Positions 25,081-38,603 of a stretch of DNA of 64,000 nt are shown one piece after another. The notes beneath the pieces are model-generated. The model had not been told where the DNA came from and did no database searches. It worked only from the letters and a program-made list of their open reading frames with translations. A program made the translations under genes and the position numbers. The stretch comes from Astrocystis sublimbata. Its lineage: Eukaryota > Ascomycota > Sordariomycetes > Xylariales > Xylariaceae. Position 1 is the stretch's first letter. Every line of letters begins with the position of its first letter. The DNA lies in NCBI GenBank assembly GCA_022453515.1, contig JAJNNY010000009.1, positions 434,001 through 498,000 of the forward strand. Direction: 5' to 3'.

Positions 25081-25785
25081 GTTATTTTCGGCCTTACCTT
25101 ACCTCCCTCCCCTTCTCCATGGCCAGACTGACTGATACAAGTGCAGTGTGGGTGGAACGTGTGAGGGAATGAGCGATTGATTGGTTCCCTTTGTTTTATC
25201 AAAGAGGAAGAGGAGGATTTCGATGATGATGGTGAGTCAACACTGTTGGAGGATTATAACGTTGGCGGTGGTTGCGCGGAAAGTCTGCCTGCCTCCAAAC
25301 CTTTGGTGACCTACCTGGTAGGCATTGATTGTTCAGCTACCAAGGCACACAAAGAAACTAAAAACTCCCTTCAGATTAGTAATTAGATGGCAATGTAATA
25401 GTAACAGGCAAGTCTGCTGAGGGGTTTGTAATATAATTATGTAAATGAAGTGGGAAACTATCAAACACAAGTAGATGCGGATTTTCTTCGGTCTGTGCGG
25501 GTGACAGAAAAAGCACATATTGGGGATAGGGGCATGTGTCTAAAGCGGTTGACCATCATATATTGTATTTCGGAACCAGATCTATTGACTTTCATGCGAT
25601 ATAAGAAGTTCCTCAAGTGGAATCACATTTGTTGGAAGAGCTGTGTTCTACTGACGAACCCATCCGTTTCGCGGGCCAGGCAAGACACTATCCGGTCTTG
25701 CTGTCGTAGATGTGTTAAGTACCGATGGATTTGGAAACGATGGCCGTTGCGCAGCTATAACATTGATTCATTAGTATTATGCTGC
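25081..25785. other. intergenic between tRNA-Thr and HEI10 3' end
   Basis: No gene is supported. It should include the HEI10 3' UTR. Confidence 0.55.
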
Positions 25786-27170
25786 TTACTGGAGGGAGTC
25801 TAGGTTGAGTCTTGACATACCTCTAGGCGCAGCAGTAATATCCTCGAAGCGATGGGAGTCAACCCCTCCTTGCCCGATCTTCAAGCCGGAACTCATCCGT
25901 GTAGTGGTGATATTTCCATTCCCGCTTCGGAAATGACTTGACGATATTGGACCCAGCGGAGCCCGTGGATTCAGATTACCACGCGGTGACCTTGGCGTCC
26001 CAACAACAAGACCAGGCACGGAAGATAAGCCGATGTTCACTGGCTCGCCAACCCGCTGTCTATGAGTTGAGGGCGTGAATGGTATATCATCTAATTATGC
26101 ATTGAGAGTCAGGATGGTGGTCTACACATCGATCATATCAAGCCAACTCACTTTGTGACCCATAGGCACGCGGCCAATTGCCGGCAGGGGGTGGCATGCT
26201 AGTTTGAGAATGGCCGTAAGCGCCTAAGCCTTGGTGCTTTCCAGGTAGTGAGGATGCGGATTGTCCATAAATCGAATCATGCGTTTGGAAGTAAGGGATG
26301 CCTTGATGCTCAGCTTCTTGACTGCCGCCCAGTGATGGGTGCAGCGTTGATTCGACCGCATCTTCGGCGGCATCCTGAACCTGACCAAGCATTGCCTTTC
26401 TTTTGAGCCTATCGTATAGCTCTTGGGTCTGAAGAAGCTTCTTATTTTTGTCTTTGCAAGTCTGAATGAGTTCTTCATACTTTTTGCGAAATTCGTCTCG
26501 TTCCGCCTCGGCGCCTGCGCAGTGTCAGCTAGTGTGACCAGAATGCGAATGATGAGAATGATGGAAATCTCCGTACCCCTGAGCTTGTTATGGCAGTTGG
26601 CAATCTCAGCATTTGCTTCGTTGACGACCTTATCAAGATGAACATTCAGACTGGAGTACTTCTCTGTGAGCGTCTTCGACATATGTTGTTGGAAGATGCT
26701 ATTTCTCTGTCAGCCTCTAGTACTAGGGCTCTAGCGATACACCGATAGCCCATACATTTCTTGGGTGACCTGGTAGGCCCAGAAGCTGAGAGCGCGACTT
26801 GCACAATCGATGATGACGTTGGGACTCAGGCCACTGAGGACACTCGTCTTGTAGTCTTCGCTAGGTTTGAGGTTTGTAACAACAGCATCGTCGGGATTGG
26901 TCAAGTGCGTGCCGCAGGCTGGACATGAAATGGGTTGGTCACGCCCTTGACTGGCTAATCCGAGGCGATTGGCGCAATCACCGCAGAATATATGACTAGT
27001 GTTTGGCCGTTGTCAGCAGGGGGCGACTGCTCCTCTGACAACACGAAGTCGAATGCAGATTAAGGGATACGTAGCAGACTCGTCAAGACTTACTAGCAGG
27101 TCGTCACAAGAGCCCGGTCACCTAGCTCTTTGCGACATTTGAGCACATTGCACTGCAGGGAGTGCTCCAT
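25786..27170 (-). CDS. HEI10: HEI10/CCNB1IP1-like meiotic RING E3 ligase
   Basis: HEI10 is a SUMO/ubiquitin E3 ligase that marks crossover sites along the synaptonemal complex in meiosis. Exons on the minus strand are 27170-27094, 26995-26756, 26698-26577, 26514-26152 and 26090-25786, all in phase, giving 368 aa. The N-terminal RING has Cys7, Cys12, Cys25, His27, Cys30, Cys33, Cys50 and Cys53. The following segment (NPDDAVVTNLKPSEDYKTSV, LSFWAYQVTQE) is strongly like Sordaria HEI10. A coiled coil follows (about 105-190: KTLTEKYSSLNVHLDKV, KNKKLLQTQELYDRLKRK). The tail is Ser/Gly/Pro-rich and ends with basic-flanked motifs (FTPSTHRQR, GTPRSPRGN). Splice of exon 1 to 2 gives CYH where relatives have CSH, leaving zinc ligands intact. 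The start MEHSLQCN is the family start. Its presence points to a functional meiotic toolkit. Confidence 0.93.
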
Positions 27171-30100
27171 CTTCTTTTGAGCGAGGCTTTTGATGGTGTT
27201 AGGCCGTGGAGGCAGGATCCTGACGAGGACCATGATTTGAGGCTGAAAACGCGAGTCAGCGGAGGCAGCAAGCCCCCCGAATATCAATGAAGCCGGATGA
27301 TGTTGGACAGGAAGAGAATGTGGATGGGTTTTGCGAGGGGTTGTACATTGGAAAGCAAGAGGCTCGCCGCTCCTTCCGCCGTCATGCTGCGAGGCAGTTT
27401 TACGACTAGCACGAAGAGCACCTTCCGCATTCCCGATACCTGCCTGTATCGTAGAGGGAATGGATTCATGACTTAAGCAGCTAGATGCCAGGTGTATTAA
27501 AAACAATCCCTTAAAACTCGTACAATCACTCGGCAGCACTGAATATGCATCCAACAGCTTCAGAACGAAGGACCTCAAGAGCCCTGAGATAATCTAACAG
27601 TTATGCGCCTATCTACCTACCTCACTCCGTTTCTTAAGTATCTAGATAGATTGGAGTTCAGACATTTCTTGTACACCTAGTACTAGTAGCTACGAGCCTG
27701 CGATATGCGTGTGCATTAGTTGGTCTAGAGATGAAACCTGCTGTGGAAGCGAGAAACGACTCTCTTCCATCCCCATCCCCTTTCTAGCTTTGTATGTGCT
27801 GCACAAATGTTATGAGTACCTACCTAGGTACTACGGCGTATTTATTGTTGTAGCAGCGAATAGATATTCGCTGCTACAACAGAATGTGACCTGGTTCTTG
27901 ATCTGCCTTACACCTTGTGAGCTGTGAGGGCCATCTTAGGAGGTGATGCGCTCGTCTTGTTATTTGCTTGACGGTGCAATTTCACTTGTACGCAAAATAT
28001 ATTCGCAGCGTCACCTGGCCTGGTCCAAATCTTTATTACAGTAGTCATGAGGTAGTTTAATGCGCAATAACCAACAAAGCGGCTGGGACGTGCTGCCACA
28101 TTTATTATTCAAACCTATATATATCACAGACACTGAACATCAGTTGGTGCGATGCAACTATCACATGAACTAAAGATGGTCTCAGGTACTGAGAAAAGAC
28201 GATCCCAACTACACAAGCAAGACATGAGTACCATAGCAATTACGATTTGCCCGGCATGTTACTCTTGATTGATGGTGCTGATAGACGACAGTGGCCCTAC
28301 CACTTATTGTGATGGAAGCTCGAATGCATGTGCATGTGGATTTGAAACCTTCAATACAATCACTTGATGGGTCTGTACGTTAAGGGCAATATCAACATGA
28401 AGAGTGTTCGTCGTCTCCGGGTGTCTCAGTAATCGTATTGCTCCCTACCTACCTACAGGCTACGTCCTACCATTGAAACGACGTCTTACAGCCACAGTAG
28501 ACACACCATGAAGTCGCACATGCCCATTCGAATATGCTAGACGCAAGAGTCTTCTGCACTACCTTTCCAGCGTCATACTTTTCTATTCTAGCGACGATAC
28601 TGACGTCTGCAGAGCCGTAGTCCTACACAAACGCTCCCCGACGTCACTTGGGCAACGAGACTGACATACACGCATCTTCTGAAAGCCGTTGATAAGGCTT
28701 AAGTGGCGAATGTGAGAGAGTGCTTGGGTACATTTCTTCACTACGCTCTTCTCTGCTGTCATCATATACGCTTTGACTGTGACGCTGTGACGGCACCGGG
28801 CTCTCGCTTAACGTGATTCTCTTCCCGATTTGACGCCCATACAATCAATCCCCATGGGGTGAACGACTGATCCTTTCAGCCGAACATCATAGGACTTCCT
28901 GTAGGAGCATATTCATGCAATGTCATTTGCTGAAATGTTCATGAGATCGAGCGAGTGAGCAACGCCAACGTCCAAAGATTGCGGGCCAGTCATATGGGGG
29001 TCCTCCTACTACTACCTAACTACGATCATATCATGACAAGGCACCAGCAGTATCGAGCAGAGAGCCGGATAGTCGGGATTCCCAACAGACAGACAGGCAA
29101 TTATAGTGCACCCAGCATCGCTGCGTCCAGCGTCGCACAACAGCAACTTTTGATGAATATATTATAGCGAAAGCCGTGGGTAGCCGTACGTAGAATATGG
29201 CTATCTGAGATGGTGTGCACTCACTCTAGCATGAACATACATAGTTGGCGTAGATCTCAGCTCTGACGAGTTGCTGATGCTATTCCGAGCCACGCATTGG
29301 CTACACCCCCTGCGACGTACGAGAATATGGCCTGTGCAGTACAGTGCGTCCCCTCAGCGCCTCGATCATTGGTGACTTGGCCCATTCGACGTAAAATTAT
29401 CTGTATTATGTGAATGGCCGGGTATTCGAACATTCACTGGTGAATTCGCCATGCTGACCCAGCGAATAGGCGAGTTGGGGAAGTCAACATCGAGGTATCT
29501 AGCCTATCCAACTCCGGTCGGCTGACGACTTCACATACGATAGCGTTGCAGGCAGCAAAATAGGTACGCTTAAATCCCCGCTTAGAAGCTGCTTGGCCAT
29601 TACCAGGGTCTTCCCCGCACGAAGACACATGTTGGCATGGTACTGCATGGGCACTCTAGGCAAGGAACAGTGCTGCAGGCCGCCCAGGCTGCATGGTCCT
29701 TCTCATGCCTTGTGCTCGCTGCTGGTGAGGTGGCATCACGGTGGAACTGGGGGGGCATGGATCGTAGCGCCCACTCTTCGGAAACCAGTACCGGCACCAC
29801 ACACACACGTGACAAGCTCCCGCCCGCGATTCTCCCAGTGGGCCCGTCTGAGGTTTCTTTCGTCCCGGGCCGATGGTCCATAGTGTCAACCTGGGCCTGG
29901 CTTTCTGCCGAGTTGGAGTTGGATGGGGGTGACGGGGGGGAGTGGAATGGGATCGAAAGATGGGTATTCTCACCGCTAGCGTCACGCGCTTAGGTATTCA
30001 CTCGCGTTTTCCCTCCCCCCTTACCATCTCCCCCATCTCATGCACGGCAATGCAAGCGAGGGAGAAGGGAGGCTATGTTGTGGCATGCCGACTGCCCATG

Positions 30101-31760
30101 TACATGCAAACCATACGTTTGTCCTACCACTCTGAGTGTTCGCGAATGGCTCGCCTAAATTAAGCATTTTGGCTGGTTAAAGCTGGGGAAATGCATCTTT
30201 GGTGAACTATCTTTGGTGAGCTATTCTGCGCGAAGGGCTTCATGTTACTCAAAGGTGGGTGAGTAACCAAGTCCCTGGGCTACAGTCGAACCAACATCTA
30301 TCAATAACATCATTACGCTGCATCTCATGGGAAACACAGCATCGCGAACGGCCACGCGGCTACCCGTTTTCCATGACGACCTGACCTTGACCTGACCTGC
30401 AACTGTGCCCGAGCGATTCACTTTGCGGTCCTAGCGCCATGTGGTAATCAACGCTTTTGTCCAGATTCAGCAGATCGTGCTCATATTATTGTGCGTTATT
30501 GGTAGTGTTTTCCTGCCTAGACGTCTTTCCAGCGATTCAGAGTGCTTGTGACAATGAGTTGTTGCGATTGGTTGTAGGATGCCAAACACGATGATCAAGT
30601 GATCCACCACTTCGGATCTGAGGTCCTTGAATGCCAGGATCGTTGAAGCTACTAGTACTCGGCTAGACGTTTGGTTACAGGGTAGCAACGCGGTCAAGGA
30701 GAGCCTTACTAAGAATAGTAGGTACATCTCCATCTGAGGCATTGCCAAGCCAGCCATTGCAAAGTGAACTACACGTACGAATCCGCTGTAAGAAATCTAG
30801 CAATGTTTATTGACGGTAAGGCAAATCAGATACAAAGTCCCCATTAAGCACTGCCTAGGTAAGTACTTACAAGCATAAACCTGAAGATGCTGCGCAAATG
30901 TGTGTATGAGGACTGCATTACATTGCCCAAAAAGATTTGTTTGTGCTACTCTGTCATGTGCAAAGAGAATTGCTTTCAATATTATCTAATATCCATACCT
31001 TATGTTGCCTTTCGGGCACATGAAGTCTCACAAGTACCGATTCACTACGTATGGGCATACTGCATGACTTATAGTCCTATATAGTTGTCGTCATTATAAT
31101 GCGCTGAGTTACCTTACCGCCGGCCCGCTTACGAGCAGATCCGGGCTGCCGTGTCTATGATCGGTACCCACACTCGCATTGTGCTTCTCTCGTCCCCGGC
31201 ATAGATATCCCACTGAAATCAGTTTCCAATCCAGAATAAGAGGTCGGTGGTATTTTTTATTCGGCTGGGCAACTGCCCTAAAATTAGCTACCTAGAGAAC
31301 TCCTCGCGGCAGCTGTAAAAAGGTATCTTTTTTAATGTGTATCGCATCATGATAACAAATCGGTATTTCCAGATCTGTATACTCTCAAACTCCTGGAGAT
31401 GTGCCCCATCCTCTTCATACCCGCCCAAAAGAAATCCAGTACAGTAAATATACATGCCTCGATCGAGTATAGCAGGGTACACGAATAGAAAATAGTGCTA
31501 AGAGCGTGCTGCACATCATCAGTTGTGATTCGTCCGTCGTCCATCATCATTCCCATCGTAATACAGTAAACATCGAGCCGCCATGGTGTCAGTCTGCCCA
31601 ATGACCCGTCGACTCTTTCCGCTTTTTGGTTTCACACCCCAGTCCCAGTCCCTGAAATCAAAATACCCCTGAATCCAGGCACCTCCGAAGCCAACAAATG
31701 CAATAAGTAGGACCGATAAGACCCAGAAGAAACAAGATAAGTAATAGACAACAAAATGCT
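27171..31760. other. 4.6-kb gene-poor region
   Basis: I see no supported gene. It contains the HEI10 promoter at its left end, TACCTAGGTA-type elements (about 27815-27832, 28444-28458), a 36-bp hairpin palindrome at 27846-27881 and a short direct repeat at about 30195-30222. Open frames of about 100 codons at 29.6-30.0 kb overlap on both strands in GC-rich, G-run-rich sequence and look like shadows of composition. Confidence 0.6.
27846..27881. repeat. inverted repeat, 17-bp perfect arms with 2-nt loop
   Basis: TGTTGTAGCAGCGAATA at 27846-27862 is the exact reverse complement of 27865-27881, separated only by GA. It could extrude as a cruciform or, if transcribed, fold into a tight hairpin. 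It is not followed by a T run, so a Pol III terminator role is unlikely. Confidence 0.9.
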
Positions 31761-34268
31761 TCAGTGAACGAATGGAAATGACGTAGCGCCGTCTAGCCCA
31801 GCAGAGGCTGGCGTGGCGGGACTGAGCTGCAGGCCGGGAAAGTTCCCGGGATTGCCACCAAAGTGCTGCTGCACCCATTCCATCTCGTCCGAGCCGGCCC
31901 ATAGCATCCCATCGAAGTCCCACAGCCCATGCTGGTCCAGCATGCCCATCATGTCGTCGAAGCCGTCCGGCCCGAGTCCAATGGGCGACATGTGAATGTC
32001 CGACCCGTCACCGTTGAGCGCACCTAGCATGCTATTGCCATCGTGGCCCGTGATCATCTGTAGTTGGGGGGACAGCGACGACGTGTGTTGCTGTTGTTGT
32101 GCGACGGCAGCGGCGGCTGCAGCCGCGCGCAGGCTGGGTTCTAGTTGGCGCGATGCCTCGTACATGCGCCATATGACCTCGCGAGAGCGGCGGGCGGCTA
32201 GTGACCAGTCCTCCATCGCTTCCATAAGCTCAAGTATTGTCTCCGTTTGCTTCTGCCAGTCTGGCACACGCGGGCTATCCCACTGCCAGAAGATGGAGAC
32301 GAGCGGGATCATGGCTGCCTGGTAGAGGAACCAAACAGCGTTCCATCCAGACATCTGGTTGCGCGTCCATTCACGCGCGATGTCCTCGATAGTCTGCTTG
32401 GCGAGGTCGCGGCATGCTTCGATAGCTGCGATATCGTGCTCGGCTGCGTGTGATGCTCCGCTAGATGCTAGGTTCAGTAGGACGGGTCGGTGCAGAAGCA
32501 TACGCAAGTTCTGATACCGCCACTTCATGAGGCAGCGGGCAATATACAAGGGCTCTGCACATGGGTCGCTCGTTCGTAGTAGCCACGGTAAGTTGCTGTA
32601 CCAGTTCACTAGCTGGCCGTCCAGGTTGCAGCGGTCGTCAGTTCGTAGCAAGGGTGAGATGGCCAACATGTCCTGCACTGCTGTTGCGATCTTGCAGAAT
32701 TTGATGTTTTCCACAAGGGGCAGGATGCCCGCGTGCTGGGCCGAATCCCGACCCGAGTTGAGGCCGCTGTCAGGACATCGTACATTGATGGCGGGACCCC
32801 ATCGCCCAAAGGAAGGGCGGCCTAGTGTGGTCGTCGCGCAGGTATCGAGGTAGAATAAACTCCACCACGTGCGTCTGCGCGTCTCGGCAGCGGCAACATC
32901 ACTGTGATTCCCGAGGGGACCCGAAGCTAAACTTTCGCGGTGAAGACCGAGTGCGCTGGCCATTCTAATGGCAGCTCCGATCACGGCGTTGGCCATGTTG
33001 GGTCGGTTGATGTAATGCAGGTAGAAGCCCCCTATTAGAGCAAGGGCCTGGACCACCTCGATGTGGCTGCTCCCGAAGGAGTCCATAGGGAGGTATTCCA
33101 TTGCACGACTGTAGTAGTTCAAGTGGTTGTAGTCGTCAGACTTCATGGCACTGATGCTACCCATAGCGAACACCATATTGAGGAGGGCTAGCCATGGAGT
33201 ATCGAATCGCTGGCCTTCAAGATAGTCGGCTCGGAATGACGCTTCATCTAGCATGGGCGTGAGGACATGCACACGCTTGAAGTATGCATCGATGAGAGTC
33301 TGGCCTTTCCAAGACCAAGGGACCCGCTGTGGCTCTTTGGCATTGACGACTTTCTGTCGCAGTATGGGTAGATTGTGGGCCATCTCGACGCTGTTCAGTG
33401 GTGGTGTGAGGGAGTTTCGGAGGGCGGGTTGTACTTTGAGCATCACCATGAGAGCTGCCTTGATTGAAGAAGCTCCCAGATACGAAGCTTGGCGATCGAC
33501 AGAGAGGGAGAGTGCGTTCACATCATCCGCCTCGGCTGGGATATTGTCTCGTCCCCTGCGCTCTTCGTCCCATTCTGAGTCTCGGGACGGTATTTGCTCG
33601 AGGCCGGCCAAACCTTCGTCGGAGCCACATAGTGTAGGAGACCCCCCATCGATAGAGGCAGTCGAATGATGTAATGGTGGTGAAGGAAGAGCAATTATGG
33701 TGTCGTTTACCGGGCGATCAAGGAGGTGGAGTAGTTCTTGGCGAGGTAGTGGTAATAAAGATTGTATATCATGGTTAGGGAATAACCGCTTGAGGATGGA
33801 CCGACACTCTTCTAGAGACTGCGAAAGAGCCTCGAGAGTCCTATAGTATGTGTTAGGGAGCTCGCTTCATCTGTTGCCAGGCTGACCTACTTTCGAGACG
33901 GTATCACTCTTTGCCGATGTTTGTCATAAAAACACCGCTTCGGCGCCCGACTGGAAAGACATTGACCACAAGGTTGTTGGCCATCACAACGGCTGATTTC
34001 CATTTAGTACTCAACAGTCTCTAGTGAAATGAGAGATCTTACATTTTTCTACGCTTGCACTCAGCACATGCGTGCGGTGTGGTAATGCGTTTGGCAGTAC
34101 CGCCGCCACTTGTCTTGGCGGTATCGCCAGAATCAGAAGATTGCTTCCGGGGAGTAACACCTTGGACTGTTCATTGTAAGCAAGAATGGTCTCTTCGTCG
34201 TAAATGCATGGTAACTCACATGTGTGGAACATGCCGCCTTGTGTAGGAACTGGAATGCTAGGTGCCAT
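31761..34268 (-). CDS. Zn(II)2Cys6 transcription factor with fungal_trans domain, 784 aa
   Basis: A fungal zinc-cluster activator. Exons on the minus strand are 34268-34220, 34166-34043, 33992-33891 and 33840-31761; introns are 53, 50 and 50 nt and the phases agree. The cluster is Cys50, 53, 60, 66, 69 and 78 (C-x2-C-x6-C-x5-C-x2-C-x8-C), interrupted by an intron after RRK. Its flank is KHRQRVIPSRKTLEALSQSL, a linker and coiled-coil dimer region. The fungal-specific transcription factor domain lies in the middle (LIDAYFKRVHVLTPMLDEAS, AAIRMASALGLHRE, ETRRRTWWSLFYLD). The C-terminus has an alanine run, a Gln run and an acidic, aromatic, Met-rich end (about 700-784) that looks like an activation domain. 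No neighbouring target genes suggest its regulon. The start is the first Met upstream of the cluster in the spliced frame. Confidence 0.92.
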
Positions 34269-37200
34269 AGTGTTGGTTGATGTCGCTGTTTTACCAAGAC
34301 TGGAATATATAGGTTCGCTCAGAATGGGTGCACATCAGCAATACACCAGACTGGAAGTTACGATGGCGTTGTATGTCTGTTGCCCAAGTAAGCTCTTCCT
34401 GGGTAAGGCTTGAGTCTATCGTGGCACAGGTCGCCCGCCACGCATCATTGAGGGCGATGACGAGCATTTATATATGATATTGCCTCGCAGCATTACATTG
34501 TGGGGGAAGCGTGGAGAACATCGAGATGAAAGGGTGTGAGTATGTTAGGCAGAGTGTGGAGTTGGGACCCCTGTCAGCATAGAACTTCGGCCAGGAACAA
34601 TGTCACTAAGTAGAGATAGCAGACAGCATATACCCTCCTCTTTGTCCAGGATACAACATCACTTGCTAAGTAACTGCAGTGGCAAATGCCAGAACGTGTA
34701 GTATCCCAAGCGAAAGTTCCTTACGTTGTACTACTAAAGATGTCGGTGGGATGGAAAGGATGGTAGGTGTCTGGAAGTCAATGCCGCCCGGCCTTCCCAA
34801 CCAAAACACAACAAGTGATATGCGATCTAATAACCAACCTAAAGGCTTTTGGCACCCACAAGCTGGACTTGAAGTTAGACGTAGGGAGAGAAAGGTACTT
34901 TTCAGGGGAGGATTGGCGGCAACCAAGTGCGGGTTCAGTCAAAAGGGGACTAACTATAGTTGTTTGTAGTACCTTTACTTCATCTACACCAGACACCCAC
35001 ACGATTCGCATTAAAAATGAGGCTCATGGACATGACGAAAGAAACGAGTAGTGTTGAGAAACAAGAGTCAATGCTTATGACATACACTGACTATGTGTCT
35101 ACATGGTATCATTGCAAGAACCTGGTATGTCCGAGCACATGTACTGAGGAGTTGGTTATCGAAGTTGACGACATTCCAGGGACCTCGGCGACCTACTTAC
35201 TCGTAGTCCCGTTGTCTTGCCATTGGATCATGCTCGGTTAGTAGCGTGTTTGATAGACTTAGGTTAGTACAAAAACGGTTCGAAGTGACTGTGACATGCA
35301 GTACAGGAAAAATGTAGATCTATGGTTACATCAAGCCTCCGCAGATGCCCACTGTATTTGATGCATACTTAACTCCTGCTCCCACAGATGTGAACAATGT
35401 CGCGTACACGCTTTTGTAAGAGCTCTCGATGCTTGGCCATCAATTGTCTACTCATTGGGCGGTACTAAAAGTGTCGCTATACATTAGTGCAAGTATTCTT
35501 GTACGAAGACGGTATTTAATGGGGCGACGAAGAAGCTTAACCACGGCAAGAGTGAACCATTTTGGGGATAGCCACCCGCTTGGGTGTGTTCGCTAGATCT
35601 CGGCACCACATCACTGGTTGGCTGAGGGGCTTTCCCGCCTCGAACCCCTGCTGCGCCGTCAAGGATCAGTATAGGGGAAGAAAAGAAACGGCACTCTTTT
35701 CCTTCGAGTACGACCTTGATTCGGCCAAGAATTCCAACTTGCCGTGAGAGCGTTGCAATGAACGACATCGAAACGCTAGCATTAGCGCCGTATAAATACC
35801 TAAATTCACGTCGAGTTTAGTCGACAAGTCCAGCGGGAGAAATACCTACGATGCCCGGAATCTCAATGCTTATACGTCAACGACGTATCCAAACAAAGGG
35901 AAATACTTACTTACAGCTGCACACGCGGACGTATATTGCAATACCCTACGTACCCACAGCGTTCCAGCCCCCTCATGGCTGTGATTTAATATCGGGACGT
36001 TGTATGCACGCAACTAGCGCCTGCTCATCACTTGGGCCTATATGGAGAACCCCCTATGTCTTAATGGTATGCTATAAACCATAGTCGATATGATCCCCGC
36101 ATTGAGGTCAATAGCATAAAGCTATTCACTCGCATATAGAATGTGATCAGATGCAGGCCAGTTGGATGTCTAGGCAGCCGCGTTATTTCGCCTCTTGATC
36201 TAAGCGCCTATATATGATGTTCGGTGGTTCATTCAAACAGGTTTGCTAACCTCCAGACGGCTTGGCTAGTCGACCTTCTTGTGGAATGGCCTTAACAAGA
36301 CGATTGAAGATTTGGCTGGGTAAGGTGAAAGATGTAGAGTGGCATTCTCAAGCATGGTCGGTTTCTAGAGTCGCAAAATGCAACAACTGTTCAACCGGGT
36401 ACCTTAGCCAACTTGAAAACCCTTGTTGATCGGGCTCAAAGAGGAGATGCTGGCCAAAACGAGAACACGCACGGTTAAGGCATTGGATTGGTGTCAGTCA
36501 TCCAGCTTTTCTTGCTCTAGGTATCGGTAAAGCGGAACTGCGGCGCTTGCGGTACGGAGTTGTTGCCAGCCACGACGACAATGCAACCCATCACGCGTCT
36601 TCCAATGATAGAGAAGATCTTGTGGCTAGCCTGGGGCGCCCTGAGGAACTCGATCCGGATCAACCGTGAGACCCCCCAGCTCACGATCTGTGGCCCTCGG
36701 CTCAGTACCTGTAAATCTCCTCACTCACCACCTGCAGCCAGGAACGGAACGCCAAGTCTACCCCACACTCTTTCTGCATCTCGAGCGTGTATAGTAGTAG
36801 CACAGGAATCTGGAGTGCAGTGATGTTTTGATACACCAGGTGACGCGCCCACTATAAACCTTATCCTGTGTTTCGTTCGCTTAAGCATCTAGACAGCCCA
36901 GCAACATGCGTTCGTCATGCAGTCATTCGCTTAGCGAGGTGAGCCCCGAGGGAAACCGAAAGCTTTTGTTGCCTGGCAATGACAGGAAGGCCAAGATCAT
37001 GAGTGCGCAGACTGCACAAGTCGCCTCAGGTCTGTGCGAAGCCATCTGATATCAGATGCTATTCTTGTCTCCAAAACTGCAAGAGCAAGAGTTTCTGGCG
37101 GGTTCCTCGGCCGCTGTATTACAGAAACCCGACATGTTTTCTATCTAAGTAGAAGGTCTTTATGAATGCCGAGGCTATGACAACAAGCTTTTAATCTCAA

Positions 37201-38603
37201 TCGCAGTTAACTTGATGTGAGTTTCAATACATCAATGTCTTTCTGGCAAGCTTGCCTATGTCCCCTGATACGGGAATCCATCTCAGGAGACTTCTAGTTT
37301 CAGGGACTGCCTATCAAGAGCGCTCTGTTTTAGCAAATTTGGTCCCAATAAAATAGGTTGGCATTGGTAACCATTACCATTCAAGGCTGGTTGAATGACT
37401 TCTAGACTCGAGGAGACCTGAGCAAGGCCCTATCGTATGTTCTCAAAAAGTGGCCACAATGGTTCATTCATTAACACACGGGGTTTCCGTTAAGAGATGC
37501 GCATCGACACAGGGAATTGACTGCGCTCCGCTGTGCACATCGCCACCTTTTCCGGCCATGAAAGAAATCGAAATATACCCACCTTGAGCCTTCTTGGTCA
37601 TCTTGGAAGGGACGAACCTATCGAACACCCTTGCCAAATGATTGGGTTTCCCCGTCTTGTTCAGCCATGTACCAATAACATTCACCTGACTTAATCTACG
37701 TGAGCAGGCCAGTTTGCGAAGGTGAGCGTACTGGCTCGCCGACAAGGTGGCCACAACCGGCCTATCATCAGCTTTAATGAAGCCGGAAAGTGAATTAATG
37801 GCTTCAAATCTACACGTCACTAAATCTACCAAGATAAGTATAAGCGCTACAAGTATAGTGGCATGGTGTAGTTATGATCCGCTTGTTACTAAGCCCCCAA
37901 CAGTCATATCAAGGCAGAGGAATTGGGGTTATAATTATGCATTGGTTATTTTGGGAGGGCTAGCTTCGCAGGATGGTCTATATTGAACTGTTTTGCCATG
38001 ACTAACGATTTTGCTTTCTCCAGGAACATAAGCCTTGACATCCAGTGGAATGATTTAGATGAATCAGCACAGCTATATGCCGCTGCCAATATGATAACGT
38101 CGATGGTTGTTCTATACTACTTTAGGTCTATGTACCTATTTCCCTTTTTCGGTATATTATGTATCAGTATTTCTATACTCGTAGCTGCACGTATACCTCG
38201 CGCGCGATCGTCGAGCAAAAGCTACTAGCCTTGCCAGTACTGAGTCGTCATTCGAGCAGTAACCTATGTCTCTGTCGGGCAGAATCTGGTTGAGTAGATT
38301 GAACTGTGAGAGCTACCTGTATGCGAAGTGGCCGGCGCTTGCGTCCTTTGAGGACGTCTCTGGGCTGGGCGTCTTAATGCTATTGCGAAGGGCCCACGGT
38401 CCGATAATCACCCCAGGTCTCCCGGTGCTAGGGTTCGAATGTGACCGTATTGTATCGTCACATCCGCCAAGTGCAAAGCTCGCTTAGGTCTCCACCATTC
38501 CCGCTGGTCCCAATGGCTAAACCCGGATCCTGAAGACGAACTCCGGGCGTTTCGCCTATGAGCTGTCGTTATTTCGTAGCGGAGGGCTGTCCAGGGTCCA
38601 CCC
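34269..38603. other. 4.3-kb gene-poor region
   Basis: No gene is supported. The left few hundred bases should be the promoter of the 784-aa regulator. A 122-codon open frame at 37464-37832 (minus) has no domain, signal peptide or leader and was not accepted. Confidence 0.55.

Noticed and set aside
29593..29993. Several 90-118 codon frames on both strands
   Set aside because: They mirror each other across GC-rich sequence and have no leader, motif or intron logic.
37464..37832. 122-codon open frame (minus strand), considered as a small secreted protein
   Set aside because: No signal peptide, too few cysteines and no promoter signs.
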